Part shown: one piece after another, positions 17,897 through 27,803 of the stretch
Layout: each line of letters opens with the position of its first letter
Numbering within the stretch: position 1 is the stretch's first letter
DNA from: JALYUS01 sp038231255
GTDB taxonomy: Bacteria; Chloroflexota; Chloroflexia; Thermomicrobiales; JALYUS01
Direction of reading: 5' to 3'
NCBI GenBank assembly: GCA_038231255.1
Contig: JBBRLR010000009.1
Location: forward strand, 14,777 to 78,776
Length of the DNA stretch: 64,000 nucleotides
Notes under the pieces: model-generated
What the model was told of the DNA's origin: nothing
The model's database searches: none
The model's input: only the letters and a program-made list of their open reading frames with translations
Position numbers and translations under genes: made by a program

Positions 17897-18598
17897 ATGC
17901 CATTCGCCGATCTCACAGGCCGCGTCACGGTCGTCACGGGCGGGTCGGGCGCGCTCGGTCAGGCGACGATCCGCGTGCTGCTCGATGCGGACGCTATCGT
18001 CGTCACCACCTCCACGCACCACCCCAGGAGCGACGATCCCGGCTTACGGTTCGCGATCGTGGCGGCCGATGTTACAACGGAGGAAGGCGCGGCATCCGTC
18101 GTACGGCACGCGACCGATACACACGGCGCGCTCCATATTCTCGTCAACATCGTCGGCGGCTACGCGGGCGGACCGACGGTTGCGGAGACCGATCTGGCGA
18201 CGTGGCGCGAACAATATGAGCTGAACGCGACAACCGCCTTTTTGATGGCGCGCGCGGCGATCCCGGTGATGCAAACGCAGGGCTGGGGGCGTATCATTAA
18301 CGTCGCGTCACGCGCCGCCCGCACGGCTCCGGCGGGCCTCGCCGCGTACGCGTCGTCCAAGAGCGCGCTGATTACGCTGACCGAGGCGCTGGCGAACGAG
18401 GAGCGCGATCACGGCATCACGGCAAATGCGATCCTACCGAGCGTCATTGACACACCGGCCAACCGCACGGCGATGCCGGAAAGCGATTTCGCCACCTGGG
18501 TGCGACCGGAGCAGATCGGGCAGGTCATCCGCTTCCTGGCGTCCGAGGAGAGCGGCATCATCAGCGGTGCGGCGATCCCGGTCTACGGGCGTGCGTAA
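17897..18598 (+). CDS. Short-chain dehydrogenase/reductase (SDR)
   Basis: A 233-aa classical SDR. It has the cofactor motif TGGSGALGQA (TGxxxGxG, about residues 14-21), the NxxG-type segment NIVGGYAGG, catalytic Ser within NVASRAAR, YASSK (the YxxxK dyad) and the C-terminal SGIISGAAIPVYG. It is therefore an NAD(P)-dependent oxidoreductase; the residues do not reveal the substrate. The catalytic region has YASSKSAL in order, so the enzyme looks active. ATG 17897 has GGGAG at 8 nt. It sits 11 bp after lysA and 22 bp before the next gene, so co-transcription is very likely. Confidence 0.88.
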   Translation: MPFADLTGRVTVVTGGSGALGQATIRVLLDADAIVVTTSTHHPRSDDPGLRFAIVAADVTTEEGAASVVRHATDTHGALHILVNIVGGYAGGPTVAETDLATWREQYELNATTAFLMARAAIPVMQTQGWGRIINVASRAARTAPAGLAAYASSKSALITLTEALANEERDHGITANAILPSVIDTPANRTAMPESDFATWVRPEQIGQVIRFLASEESGIISGAAIPVYGRA

Positions 18599-18620
18599 CC
18601 GGTCACAAGGAGCGACGAGC

Positions 18621-19583
18621 GTGTCATTGACGGGTGCATACGGCGGCGAGAAATGGTCTCCACGGACGCAATCGCGCCGCGAGGAGATGGCCGATATCTG
18701 GGGGGCGTGGGGTTCCGGTTCCGAGTGCAGCCGGTTGCGCGCCGTGTTGCTCCACCGGCCCGGCCCGGAACTGGACGAAATTGAAGACTACGACGCCGTG
18801 CAGATGCGCGCCGACGTGCGCCCCGATCTGGCCCGCGCGCAGCACGACGCAATGGCCGATGCGTACGAGGCGGAAGGCATCGCCGTCCACTACGTCGAGG
18901 GTTACCGGCCCGGCAAGCCGAACCAACTCTTCTGCCGGGACCTGATGACGATGACGCCCGAGGGGGCAATCCTTGCCCGCCCCGCCAGCACCGTGCGCGC
19001 GGGCGAAGAGCGCATCCTCGCCGAAACGCTCGGTCTGCTCGGCGTGCCGGTGCTCATGAGCGTCCACGGCACTGGCACCTTCGAGGGTGCGGACGCGATG
19101 TGGGCCGCGCCCGACCTCTGCTTCGTCGCCGAGGGACTGCGTACCAACCGCGCGGGCGCCGAGCAGGTGACATGGGCGCTCGAAAACATCGGCGTCACTG
19201 TCGAGCGCGTCGTCCTACCGTACGGCGCGATGCACCTCGATGGCATGCTGAACTTCGCCGCGCCCGAAGTCGCCGTCGTCTGGCCGCGCCGGACGCCGAT
19301 GAACGTGGTGCGCGTCTTGCAGGAGCGCGGCGTGCGGATCGTCCATCTGCTCGATGAACCGGCGACGCACGACTGCCTGCCCGGCAACTTCGTCGCCCTC
19401 GCCCCTAATCGCATCCTGATGCCGACGGGCGCGCCGCGCCAGCGCGCGATCTACGAAGACGCCGGCATTGCCTGCATCGAGGTGGACGTCAGCGAACTGA
19501 TCAGAGCGGGCGGCGGTATCCACTGCATGACCGCCTTCCTTTCGCGCGAAGAAGCGGACGAAATGGGATGCGATGCTGGTTGA
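18621..19583 (+). CDS. Amidinotransferase / arginine-deiminase-like family protein
   Basis: A 320-aa guanidine-modifying superfamily member (arginine deiminase, dimethylarginine dimethylaminohydrolase, amidinotransferases). Visible signatures are FCRDLMTM, GTFEGADAMW (the FEGxD loop), MHLDGMLNF (catalytic His) and, near the end, GGGIHCMT with the nucleophile C302. It starts with GTG 18621, preceded by AAGGAG at 8 nt. Its stop overlaps the recN start by 11 bp. The FEGAD in place of the more common FEGGD is a small difference. Substrate (arginine, methylarginine or another guanidine) cannot be fixed from sequence. Confidence 0.85.
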   Translation: MSLTGAYGGEKWSPRTQSRREEMADIWGAWGSGSECSRLRAVLLHRPGPELDEIEDYDAVQMRADVRPDLARAQHDAMADAYEAEGIAVHYVEGYRPGKPNQLFCRDLMTMTPEGAILARPASTVRAGEERILAETLGLLGVPVLMSVHGTGTFEGADAMWAAPDLCFVAEGLRTNRAGAEQVTWALENIGVTVERVVLPYGAMHLDGMLNFAAPEVAVVWPRRTPMNVVRVLQERGVRIVHLLDEPATHDCLPGNFVALAPNRILMPTGAPRQRAIYEDAGIACIEVDVSELIRAGGGIHCMTAFLSREEADEMGCDAG

Positions 19584-21351
19584 GTTGAGTATTCAAAATA
19601 TCGCGATCATTGACCGGCTGCGGGTGACGTTCGAGCCGACACTGAACGCGCTCACTGGCGAGACGGGCGCGGGCAAGTCCATCATCATTGACGCGCTCGG
19701 CGCGGTCGTCGGCGGGCGGACTTCGCCGGACATGCTGCGTACGGGCGAGGAGCGGGCGCGGATCGAGGCAGTCTTCGATCTCGGCGACCGCAACGATTCG
19801 GCGCTCACCGCGCTCCTCGACGAGGCGGGCATCGAGCACGAGGACGGCACGCTGATCCTCGCGCGCGATCTGCAATCGAACGGCCGCTCCGTCGCACGAA
19901 TCAATGGGCAGACGGTGACGGTCGGGTTGCTTGGCCGCGTCGGCGAGCGATTGGTGGACATCCACGGCCAGAGCGCGCATCTGTCGCTCCTCCGCCCCGC
20001 CACTCATCTTGACTTTCTCGACGCCTACGCGGGGCTGCTGGAGCGACGCGCCCAACTCGCCGCCCTGGTCACGCGCGTACGCCGCATCCGCGCCGAGCGT
20101 GACGAACTGGAGCAGGACGATCGCGAACTCGCCCGCCGCACGGACCTTCTGCGCTTTCAGGTCGACGAGATCGCGAGCGCAAGCCTCGAACCGGACGAGG
20201 ACGAAGCGCTCCGCGCCGAGCGGCACCGGCTCTCAAATGCATCGAACCTGCAAGTGATCGCGGACACCGTGTATCGCACGCTCCGCGAGGGCACGCCGCC
20301 GCGCGGCACGAGCGTTGTCGAGGGACTGCGCGATGTCGCAAAAAACCTCGGCGAACTGGCGAAACTCGATCCCGCCCTCGCCGAAGCGGAGAGCGAGGTG
20401 GACGAGATGGTCTACCTGCTCGAAGACGTCGCCGCCACCGTCCGCACGTACCGCGATACCGTCGAAGACAACCCGGCGCGACTGGCGGACGTCGAAGACC
20501 GGCTTGCCCTGATCCGCGACCTCGAACGAAAGTACGGCGGCACGGTCGAGGAGGTGCTGGCGTTCGGCGAGGAGGCGCAGCGCGAACTTGCGGCACTCGA
20601 AGGGAGCGAAGAACGGCTCGCCCAGCTGCGCGTGGAGGAAGCGACCGTCCTCCGCCAGATCGGCGAGCGGGCCGGGAAACTCTCGCAGGCGCGCCAAAAG
20701 GCCGCGTCGCGTCTCGCCAAGGCGGTGGAGGCGGAAATCGCGCATCTGGCGATGGGGCGTACCCGGTTCACCGTTTTCCAGTCGCAGGAGGATGACCCGG
20801 AGGGCGCGCCCATCGGCAGCGAGGACGGCCATGACCGGCATCTCGCCTTCGATGCACGGGGCGTGGATCGCGTCGAATTCCTGATCGCGCCCAATGCCGG
20901 CGAAGCGCCAAAGCCCCTCGCGCGCATCGCTTCCGGCGGCGAAACCGCACGCCTGATGCTCGCGCTCAAGTCCGTCCTTGCTGCGGCGGATGCGACGCCG
21001 ACGCTCGTCTTCGATGAGGTAGATGTCGGCATCGGTGGGCGAAGTGGGCAGGTCGTCGGCGAAACGCTCTCGTCGCTCGCCCGCACGCATCAGGTGCTCT
21101 GCATCACCCACCTCGCGCAGGTTGCCGCCTTCGCGGACGGCCATTTCCGCATCATCAAGCGCGATGTGCGCGGCCGGACGATCTCCGATGTCGAGCGGCT
21201 GGACGAGCCGGAACGCATCGAGGAACTGGCGGCGATGCTCGACGGCGTCCCGATCACCCCCGTCGCCCGCGCCAGCGCGCGTGACCTCGCCGAGCGCGCC
21301 GCCGCACAGAAAGCCGCCTCCGAAACACCCCGCCAGCCCGCCGCCGATTAA
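19573..21351 (+). CDS. recN: DNA repair protein RecN
   Basis: SMC-like ATPase that gathers and holds broken DNA ends in recombination repair. The 592-aa protein has Walker A GETGAGKS (about residue 30), a long central coiled coil (about 155-380) and a signature SGGETARLMLALK. Walker B LVFDEVDVGIGG and ITHLAQVAAFAD follow near the C-terminus. N- and C-terminal halves pair to make the ATPase head. It overlaps the preceding gene by 11 bp, so it is likely translated by coupling. It is the last gene of the lysA group and converges on the DUF4349 gene, with a REPIN-like palindrome between them. Confidence 0.96.
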   Translation: MLVELSIQNIAIIDRLRVTFEPTLNALTGETGAGKSIIIDALGAVVGGRTSPDMLRTGEERARIEAVFDLGDRNDSALTALLDEAGIEHEDGTLILARDLQSNGRSVARINGQTVTVGLLGRVGERLVDIHGQSAHLSLLRPATHLDFLDAYAGLLERRAQLAALVTRVRRIRAERDELEQDDRELARRTDLLRFQVDEIASASLEPDEDEALRAERHRLSNASNLQVIADTVYRTLREGTPPRGTSVVEGLRDVAKNLGELAKLDPALAEAESEVDEMVYLLEDVAATVRTYRDTVEDNPARLADVEDRLALIRDLERKYGGTVEEVLAFGEEAQRELAALEGSEERLAQLRVEEATVLRQIGERAGKLSQARQKAASRLAKAVEAEIAHLAMGRTRFTVFQSQEDDPEGAPIGSEDGHDRHLAFDARGVDRVEFLIAPNAGEAPKPLARIASGGETARLMLALKSVLAAADATPTLVFDEVDVGIGGRSGQVVGETLSSLARTHQVLCITHLAQVAAFADGHFRIIKRDVRGRTISDVERLDEPERIEELAAMLDGVPITPVARASARDLAERAAAQKAASETPRQPAAD

Positions 21352-21375
21352 TTCTGTGTCTTGATGATCTGACTT

Positions 21376-21441
21376 GGTGGTAGCAGGCTTTCCGGCCTGC
21401 CTCTCAGGACGGGGATGCAGGCCGGAAAGCCTGCTACCACC
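21376..21441. repeat. REPIN-like palindromic doublet, copy 2
   Basis: ggtggtagcaggctttccggcc ... ggccggaaagcctgctaccacc: long arms, near perfect, loop about 20 nt. It lies between convergent genes recN and the DUF4349 gene and may double as a bidirectional terminator. Confidence 0.8.
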
Positions 21442-21457
21442 AAGAGGCAACATGGTA

Positions 21458-22525
21458 TTACTCCACCCGATCCGTCGGCCGATGCACCGGGCCTGACACC
21501 GCAACGGGCACGAGCGCGGGGTGGCGACGACGCTCCCGACGGACGAGCAGCACGATTGCCACGACCAGCGGAATCTCGATCCACCAACCGCCGATGAGGA
21601 TCGCGATCAGCGCATCCGCGACGTTTTGCAGGCCATTCACCGACCGATTCCACGCTTCGTGAATCGAATGGCCGAGACTCCACTTCGCCACTGGTGTGAC
21701 GGGTTCCGGCTTCGTTGGTGGCGGTACAGGCAGGATGGAGACAGTGATCGTGCTGAACGCGGTGCGCGCGTCGTAGTAGTTTAATTTGCCCTTGATGCGC
21801 TCCAGATCGCTCTGCACGTTGTTCAACTGCGCCTGCACCTTGAGCGTTTCATCCACCGTCGTCGCCTTGCCAAGCAGCGTCTGCAATTGCAGCGTCGTCG
21901 CTTCAAGGGTGCGCTGGCGCGCCTGCAAGTCCACGTAATCTTCGGTGACATCCTGCGCCGAACTCTGCTCCTTCTCCACCTTCACCGCATAGCCGCGCAC
22001 GCGATCCATCGCGTCCCGGAATCGCTCGGATGGCACGCGAAACGAGATGTCGGCGCGGACATTCTCATCCGTACCGCTCGTGTTCGAGGTGAGAACAACA
22101 CCGCCGTACTCGCTCGCGAGTTTCCAGATCGCGTCCTGCGTCTCAGCAACGTTTTTGGCCGTGATTGACAGCGAACCGTTGCGGATAATCTTCTGATCAA
22201 TCACCTGTGGCGGCAGCGGCGCATTGAGGATCGTCGCCGCGTCACTGGTCGCGCTACCGCTCGCTGGCCGGCTCCCCGTTGCCGCGTTGCCGGCAGCCGT
22301 TGTTGCCGCCGGAGCCGACCGCGCCGCTGCAGCTGTCGGTGCAACAACAGCAATGCCGGATGTCTGGGATGTCGTCGTTGACGTGCGAATCGTATCGGTT
22401 GTGGATGAGCCGTGGTGCCGACCGACGATCATCACGGCAACAAGGGCGATGACGACGATGCCGCCGACCGTTGCGCCAACGCGCCAGAAACGCAGAAGAT
22501 TCCGGAGCCGCATTGAGCCGTTCAC
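21458..22525 (-). CDS. DUF4349-type membrane protein
   Basis: A 355-aa protein. An N-terminal membrane anchor (about residues 17-35) is followed by a Ser/Thr/Ala-rich linker to about 105. A folded extracytoplasmic domain comes next (NGSLSITAKNVAETQDAIWKLA..., YGGVVLTS, FRVPSERF). A coiled coil follows (about 205-255, DVTEDYVDLQARQRTLEAT...LERIKGKLNYYD), then a C-terminal membrane helix with a basic cytoplasmic tail. This layout is that of DUF4349 proteins, whose role is unknown. GTG 22525 is chosen because GGGAGGAGG lies 6 nt before it. ATG 22570 and ATG 22513 are alternatives. The gene appears to stand alone. Confidence 0.75.
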   Translation of the reverse strand: MNGSMRLRNLLRFWRVGATVGGIVVIALVAVMIVGRHHGSSTTDTIRTSTTTSQTSGIAVVAPTAAAARSAPAATTAAGNAATGSRPASGSATSDAATILNAPLPPQVIDQKIIRNGSLSITAKNVAETQDAIWKLASEYGGVVLTSNTSGTDENVRADISFRVPSERFRDAMDRVRGYAVKVEKEQSSAQDVTEDYVDLQARQRTLEATTLQLQTLLGKATTVDETLKVQAQLNNVQSDLERIKGKLNYYDARTAFSTITVSILPVPPPTKPEPVTPVAKWSLGHSIHEAWNRSVNGLQNVADALIAILIGGWWIEIPLVVAIVLLVRRERRRHPALVPVAVSGPVHRPTDRVE

Positions 22526-22708
22526 CGACCGCCTCCTCCCGATTTCTCGCCGCAGCACGCGCCGCGACACCGCTTGTCACACGGACATGGAGGAAGGACG
22601 CTGGCGGGTAACAAAATGTTCCGCAGGTTTGGAGTTTCGCGTGCCTCTCTGGCATTCAGGCACAGGCCGAAGCCCACCCCTACCGGGGAACGCGATACCT
22701 ACGACGAA

Positions 22709-24340
22709 TTAGCGACCGACGAAGACATCCGTGCCGCCGACAATCGTCTTTCGGGGCGTGATCGCGCGCATCTCATCCGTGGGGCACATGAGAATATCGC
22801 GGTCGAGGATGACGAAATCGGCGAGTTTGCCCGGTTCAATCGCGCCGCGCGAGGCTTCTTCGCGGATCGCATGGGCCGCGCCCGTTGTATAGAGCCGAAT
22901 TGCCTCTTCGCGCGTCAAGGAGTGCGCGGCATCCAAATCCCTGCCCGCCGCCGTTTGCCGCGCGACCGCCGCCCAAATCCCGACGAGCGGGTTGTAGTCG
23001 GCCACGGGAGCATCCGAGGAACCGGCGAGTGGCACACCGGCATCGAGATACCGGCGGGCGGAAATCATCATCCGGGCGCGCTCGATGCCGAGGCTGGCGA
23101 TATAGGATTCGCCAAGGCCGTGCAGGAAACCGGGCTGGATCACGGCGGGGATGCCGTACGCCGCCATCTTTGTGACGGTCTCGTCGTCCGGCATGTACGC
23201 ATGATGAACGCGATGGCGCAGTTGCGGCTTCGGCGATGCCTCCTGCGCGGCGATGATCACATCCACGACGGCGGCCTGCGCGCGGTCGCCGCAGACATGG
23301 CACTCGACCGGCCAATCGTGGTCGTGGCACCAGCGGATTTCCGATGCGAGTTGATCAGGCGGCACGATAAACGTCCCCTGGCCGCCACCGACATACGGCA
23401 CGGAGACCGCCGCCGTGTGATCACCGATACCACCGTCCACCATGAACTTCACGGCGTCGTAGCGGAGACGAGCGTCGCCGAACCCCGCCGCGACACCGAG
23501 TCCGGCGATGATTGCGCGGTAATCGAGGCCGGGCGGATAAAAGCCCCACGCGCCGACCATCAGGTGCGACCGCACCGTCAGCCGCCCCGCGCTCCGGCAC
23601 GCCGCGTAGCCGCCGAATTCCTCCGGTGTCAGGCCGGGATCAGCCATCGTCGTGATGCCGACCGCGTTGTACGCGTGGCACGCCTCCGCGATGATCTCCA
23701 CACGTTCGGACCGGGGAAGCGGTGGCGCCAGACCAAGAATTAACTGCTTCGCGTTGTCGCGGAACAAGCCTGTCGGTTCGCCCCTCTCGTCCACATCGAA
23801 GCCACCTGCGTATGCTTCGCCGGATGGTTGCGGCGTCGTGCGATCAATACCGGCAATTGCCAGCGCGCGCGAATTGCAGACGAGTTTGTTCCACACACGG
23901 TTGAGCACAACCGGATGGTCGGGTGCGACCGTATCGAGTTCCCACCGCGTCGGGAATCGCCGCTCGGCGAGCAACGATTCGTCCCAGCCGCGTCCGATGA
24001 TCCACTCGCCCGGCGCAGTGGTTGCCGCCCGCTCCCGCACGCGCGCGAGAATCTCGTCAATGGAGCGGCAATCGTAGAGTTGCACATTCCGCAGCAGCGC
24101 GCCGACGCTGAGCATGTGCGTGTGCGCGTCAATCAGACCGGGCAATACCGTCGCCCCACCGAGGTCATCAATACGCGTGGCGGAGTGCGCCAACCGTGCG
24201 ATTTCTGCCGCCGGTCCGACCGCGACGATCCGCTCGTCAGCAATCGCGACCGCTTCGGCGATGGAAAAGCGCGCATCCACGGTGATGAATCGCCCATTGG
24301 TCAGGATGCGATCAACTGGCGTCGCGGCGAACGGCGTCAC
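22709..24340 (-). CDS. Amidohydrolase family protein (YtcJ-like, Amidohydro_3)
   Basis: A 543-aa metal-dependent hydrolase. An N-terminal beta domain leads to the metal motif LPGLIDAHTHM (HxH). Further ligands probably lie in ECHVCGDRAQ and HRVHHAYMPD, and the barrel ends with AGSSDAPV. The C-terminal GAIEPGKLADFVILD closes the composite beta domain. YtcJ-like members act on N-acyl or amide compounds, but the substrate is not predictable. The GTG at 24340 overlaps the stop of the upstream gene (GTGA), with GGGAGGG 6-7 nt before it, so the two genes are coupled. The open frame extends upstream into that gene, which is why the longer start was not used. Confidence 0.82.
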   Translation of the reverse strand: MTPFAATPVDRILTNGRFITVDARFSIAEAVAIADERIVAVGPAAEIARLAHSATRIDDLGGATVLPGLIDAHTHMLSVGALLRNVQLYDCRSIDEILARVRERAATTAPGEWIIGRGWDESLLAERRFPTRWELDTVAPDHPVVLNRVWNKLVCNSRALAIAGIDRTTPQPSGEAYAGGFDVDERGEPTGLFRDNAKQLILGLAPPLPRSERVEIIAEACHAYNAVGITTMADPGLTPEEFGGYAACRSAGRLTVRSHLMVGAWGFYPPGLDYRAIIAGLGVAAGFGDARLRYDAVKFMVDGGIGDHTAAVSVPYVGGGQGTFIVPPDQLASEIRWCHDHDWPVECHVCGDRAQAAVVDVIIAAQEASPKPQLRHRVHHAYMPDDETVTKMAAYGIPAVIQPGFLHGLGESYIASLGIERARMMISARRYLDAGVPLAGSSDAPVADYNPLVGIWAAVARQTAAGRDLDAAHSLTREEAIRLYTTGAAHAIREEASRGAIEPGKLADFVILDRDILMCPTDEMRAITPRKTIVGGTDVFVGR

Positions 24341-25059
24341 GATGCGCCCTCCCACTGTTCGTCCACGAGGCGCACGGCATAAAGCACGCCCGCCATCGTA
24401 AAGCGGAATTCGGTCGGGATTACCCATCGCCCGACGCTTTTAACCGTAATCAGGCTTTCCGCCATGTCCACATCGGCGCCCCATCGCGTGATCGCGAAGG
24501 TCTCGCGCGAGCCGTATGAGCGGCGATTGATGACATAGACCGTCGGTCGCGCCGCCATCAGGCCGTTCGTCTCGTGCGTCAGCAAGTCGAGCCAGAGGCA
24601 GGGGCGCCGAAACGGCGCGGGCATCATGCGGTTGATCGCCGCGATATGCAGGCCGTCGAAGAGGACGGGATGCGCCTCGATCGTGTAGTCGGATTCCATG
24701 CGGAATGTCTGTGTCCGCTGCACCGCGCCCTCGGCGGCGCTCGTGAGCACGCGCGTGATAACGGCGGCATCCTTTTCGAGGTTCGCGGAGACGGCCATCG
24801 TGTCCACACCCTTGGTGACGGTCATCGCCAGCGCCGTCGCGCGCCCCGCCTCGTCGAGCGAAAGCGTCGCCGTGTAGCGATGGCCGAACTCCACCACCTG
24901 GAGGGCGTCGTTCTCCGTCTCGAACAAATACCCAGACGCGGCGCGCATGATGCGCCATTGCTCGGTGATCGGCAGCAGTCTCCCATCGGCGAGCCACTGA
25001 TACGCGCCGGAGGCGATCAGGACGGTTTCGTGTGGCAGAAGCGCTCGTTCGCTGGACAT
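24337..25059 (-). CDS. Hypothetical protein coupled to the amidohydrolase gene
   Basis: A 240-aa soluble protein I do not recognise. It begins MSSERALLPHETVLIASGAY. It has no signal peptide or membrane segment. Alternating strands (YLFETENDALQVVEFGHRYTATLSL, TYVIN-like, RWVIPTEFRFTMAGVLYAVRL) suggest an all-beta, possibly duplicated, lipocalin-like or ligand-binding fold. Two Arg-rich turns are present. Its stop overlaps the GTG of the YtcJ-like amidohydrolase, so it may share that enzyme's substrate or pathway. No catalytic motif is evident. Confidence 0.7.
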   Translation of the reverse strand: MSSERALLPHETVLIASGAYQWLADGRLLPITEQWRIMRAASGYLFETENDALQVVEFGHRYTATLSLDEAGRATALAMTVTKGVDTMAVSANLEKDAAVITRVLTSAAEGAVQRTQTFRMESDYTIEAHPVLFDGLHIAAINRMMPAPFRRPCLWLDLLTHETNGLMAARPTVYVINRRSYGSRETFAITRWGADVDMAESLITVKSVGRWVIPTEFRFTMAGVLYAVRLVDEQWEGAS

Positions 25060-25103
25060 CCATCGCCCCCTTCAGTCAGTGGCGGGAATCCTATCATGGA
25101 TGT

Positions 25104-25172
25104 GGGGGAACCTCACCCCCTAACCCCCTCTCACTGCCCAAAGGGCGCCCGCGATGGAGAGGGGGTTGGGCG
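25104..25172. repeat. CCTCACCC-type palindrome
   Basis: gggggaacctcaccccctaaccccctctc and gagagggggttggg bracket a loop of about 25 nt. In the left arm the units cctcaccc, cctaaccc, cctctcac repeat with 8-bp period. It lies between lon (stop at 25190) and the unknown gene's start. Confidence 0.7.
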
Positions 25173-25189
25173 TTCGGGCTGAATCGGTC

Positions 25190-27658
25190 CTAATGCGTTT
25201 CGTCAGGGACGATAGCGATGTCCTGAAGGATCTCGATACGGTGCGGCTCGGGTTGGATTACTTCGTCCACCGGGATGGGCAGGACGGCTGCATTAACCAA
25301 CGGCAGCGGGGGCGGCGTGTCGAAGACGAGCGCTTCCGCGATCACCTCGTCCATGTGCGTCACCCAGACCATGTGCATATCGCGCAAAATATCCTTGGGG
25401 ATTTTCACCGCGTCGGCGCGGTTCTCCGCTGGCGCAATCACCGTGCGGATGCCGGCGCGATGCGCGCCGAGCACCTTCTCTTTCAAGCCGCCAATACCCA
25501 TCACACGGCCGCGCAGAGTGATCTCGCCCGTCATCGCGACATCGTGGCGGACGGGCCGCTTCGTTAGCGCCGAGACGAGCGCCGTCACCATCGTCACACC
25601 GGCGGACGGGCCATCTTTCGGCGTCGCTCCTTCCGGCAAGTGGATATGGACATCGGTGTTGCGCTGGAAGTCCGCGTCTATCTTCAACGCGGCGGCACGC
25701 GAGCGCGCGTACGATTGCGCTGCGCGCGCCGATTCCTGCATCACGTCGCCCGCGCGCCCGGTGATCGTCATGTTGCCCTGCCCCGGCATCGTTGCGACCT
25801 CGACGGGCAGGATATCGCCCCCAGCAACCTCGGTCACGCTCAGGCCGATCGCGACGCCGATCTGGCTTTCGCGCAAGTCGTGGTCAGTGCTGAAGGAGGG
25901 GGGGCCGAGGAACTCTTCGAGCCTGGCCTGCGTGATTTTCAGTTTCTTCGGTCGCTTGCCCACTTCGGCGACGGCGATGCGCGCCGCCTTCCGGCAAACG
26001 CTGCCGATCTGCCGTTCGAGCGACCGCACGCCTGCCTCACGCGTGTAGTGGCGCACGATCAGGCGAATCATCGCGGGAGAGATGTCAATGAAACCGGGAT
26101 CAAGCCCGTGACTCTCCGCCTGCTTGGGCAACAGATGGCGGCGGGAAATTTCGATCTTTTCTTCCTCGGTGTAACCACCGATTTCGATGATTTCCATCCG
26201 GTCGCGTAGCGGGCGCGAGATGTTGCCGAGGTAATTGCCGGTCGTGATGAACATCACCTCGGACAGATCGTACGGCAGATCAAGGTAGTGATCCACGAAC
26301 GTGTGGTTCTGCTCCGGGTCGAGCACTTCAAGCATCGCCGAGGCAGGATCACCCCGGAAATCTGCGCTCATCTTGTCAATCTCGTCGAGCAGAATCACCG
26401 GATTGAGCGTGCCCGCCTGCTTCATGGCGTGGATCACACGACCGGGGAATGCACCGATGTAGGTGCGCCGGTGGCCGCGAATATCCGCCTCGTCGCGCAT
26501 ACCGCCGAGCGAGACGCGGACGAATTTTCGATCCATCGCGCGGGCAATCGAGCGACCGAGCGAGGTCTTGCCAACGCCGGGTGGCCCGACGAAGCAGAGG
26601 ATCGTTGGCATGTGCCGCGCGACGCCGCGCTCCGCGACCAACTTGCGCACGGCGAGGAAATCGAGGATGCGCTCCTTGACGTGTTCGAGGCTGTCATGAT
26701 CCTCGTCGAGCACTTTCTGTGCCAGTGCGAGGTCGAGCCGGTCCGTTGTCCGCTCCGTCCACGGCAGCGCGAGCACCCAATCGAGATAGGTACGCACGAC
26801 CGTCGCCTCGGCGGAAACGCCGGGCATCCGCTCCAACCGCGCCAGTTCGCGGCGCAGTCGTTCCTCGATATCCGCCGGCAGTCCGCGCTCGGAAATCTTC
26901 ACGCGCAACAGTTCGATGTCATTTTGCGTCGTTTCACCAAGTTCGTCATGAATCGCTTTTAACTGCTCGCGAAGGTAATACTCGCGCTGGTTTTTATCAA
27001 TCTGCTCGCGCACACGGTCTTTGATTTTCTGTTCGAGGTCAACAACTTCCAACTCGCCCGATAAGACAACCGCCAGCCGTTCGAGCCGCTTCAGTTTATT
27101 CGGCTCCTCCAGCAGCGCCTGGCGTTCCTTCGGATCATTGACGAGCACGGCGAGCACATCGCCGAGGTGGCCGACATCCGGCGCGCTGTTGGCGGCATCC
27201 ACGAGGTCATTCGCGGTATTACCGCGCAACTTCGCGTATTTGCCGAGCAATTCGCGTATTTGCCGCGCCCAGGCCCGATTCTCCTGCTCGAATCCGGCCT
27301 GCTCGTACATCTCCTCGACGCCGACGAAATAGCAGGGCTTTGTCGCCTCCGTGCCCGTGATTCGCACGCGGCACAGGCCTTCGAGCGAGACGACGATCAC
27401 GCCGCCCTGGTCGCGTTCGGATTCCTTGATCCGGCACAGTGTCCCGACCTCGTACACGTCGCTCGGCGTCGGTTCCTCGATATTCGGATCGCGCAGCGCC
27501 GATGCCACGAGATATTGATCGCGCTCCATCGCTTCCTCGATCGCGTCCAGTGAGCGCGGCCGACCGACGTGAATCTTCGTCGTGCTTTGCGGAAAGACGA
27601 CGATGTTCTTGAGCGCTAACAGCGGATATCGTGGCGCGAACGACTCGAAAGTACTCAT
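25190..27658 (-). CDS. lon: ATP-dependent protease Lon
   Basis: AAA+ serine protease that degrades misfolded and regulatory proteins. The 822-aa protein has an N-terminal substrate-binding LON domain (YPLLALKNIVVFP at the start), then Walker A GPPGVGKT (about residue 356) and Walker B VILLDEIDKM. The C-terminal protease domain carries the Ser-Lys dyad: S685 in PKDGPSAG and K728 in GGLKEK. ATG 27658 follows GGGAGGGGG. The tail after about 790 (rich in Pro/Val/Ile) is longer than in E. coli Lon. It is probably monocistronic. No heat-shock operator was recognised upstream. Confidence 0.97.
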   Translation of the reverse strand: MSTFESFAPRYPLLALKNIVVFPQSTTKIHVGRPRSLDAIEEAMERDQYLVASALRDPNIEEPTPSDVYEVGTLCRIKESERDQGGVIVVSLEGLCRVRITGTEATKPCYFVGVEEMYEQAGFEQENRAWARQIRELLGKYAKLRGNTANDLVDAANSAPDVGHLGDVLAVLVNDPKERQALLEEPNKLKRLERLAVVLSGELEVVDLEQKIKDRVREQIDKNQREYYLREQLKAIHDELGETTQNDIELLRVKISERGLPADIEERLRRELARLERMPGVSAEATVVRTYLDWVLALPWTERTTDRLDLALAQKVLDEDHDSLEHVKERILDFLAVRKLVAERGVARHMPTILCFVGPPGVGKTSLGRSIARAMDRKFVRVSLGGMRDEADIRGHRRTYIGAFPGRVIHAMKQAGTLNPVILLDEIDKMSADFRGDPASAMLEVLDPEQNHTFVDHYLDLPYDLSEVMFITTGNYLGNISRPLRDRMEIIEIGGYTEEEKIEISRRHLLPKQAESHGLDPGFIDISPAMIRLIVRHYTREAGVRSLERQIGSVCRKAARIAVAEVGKRPKKLKITQARLEEFLGPPSFSTDHDLRESQIGVAIGLSVTEVAGGDILPVEVATMPGQGNMTITGRAGDVMQESARAAQSYARSRAAALKIDADFQRNTDVHIHLPEGATPKDGPSAGVTMVTALVSALTKRPVRHDVAMTGEITLRGRVMGIGGLKEKVLGAHRAGIRTVIAPAENRADAVKIPKDILRDMHMVWVTHMDEVIAEALVFDTPPPLPLVNAAVLPIPVDEVIQPEPHRIEILQDIAIVPDETH

Positions 27659-27803
27659 CTACCGTGTCCCCCTCCCAGTTGCCATCGCTCCCGTGACGTC
27701 TGGCTCCTGTTGCCCCAAGCGACGGACAGCCCGCCGCTCCTCCTTCTTCCCAAACGATCCTATTCGTTCCCCTTAACGCTGCCGCCCTACCCAGCGGGCA
27801 ACA

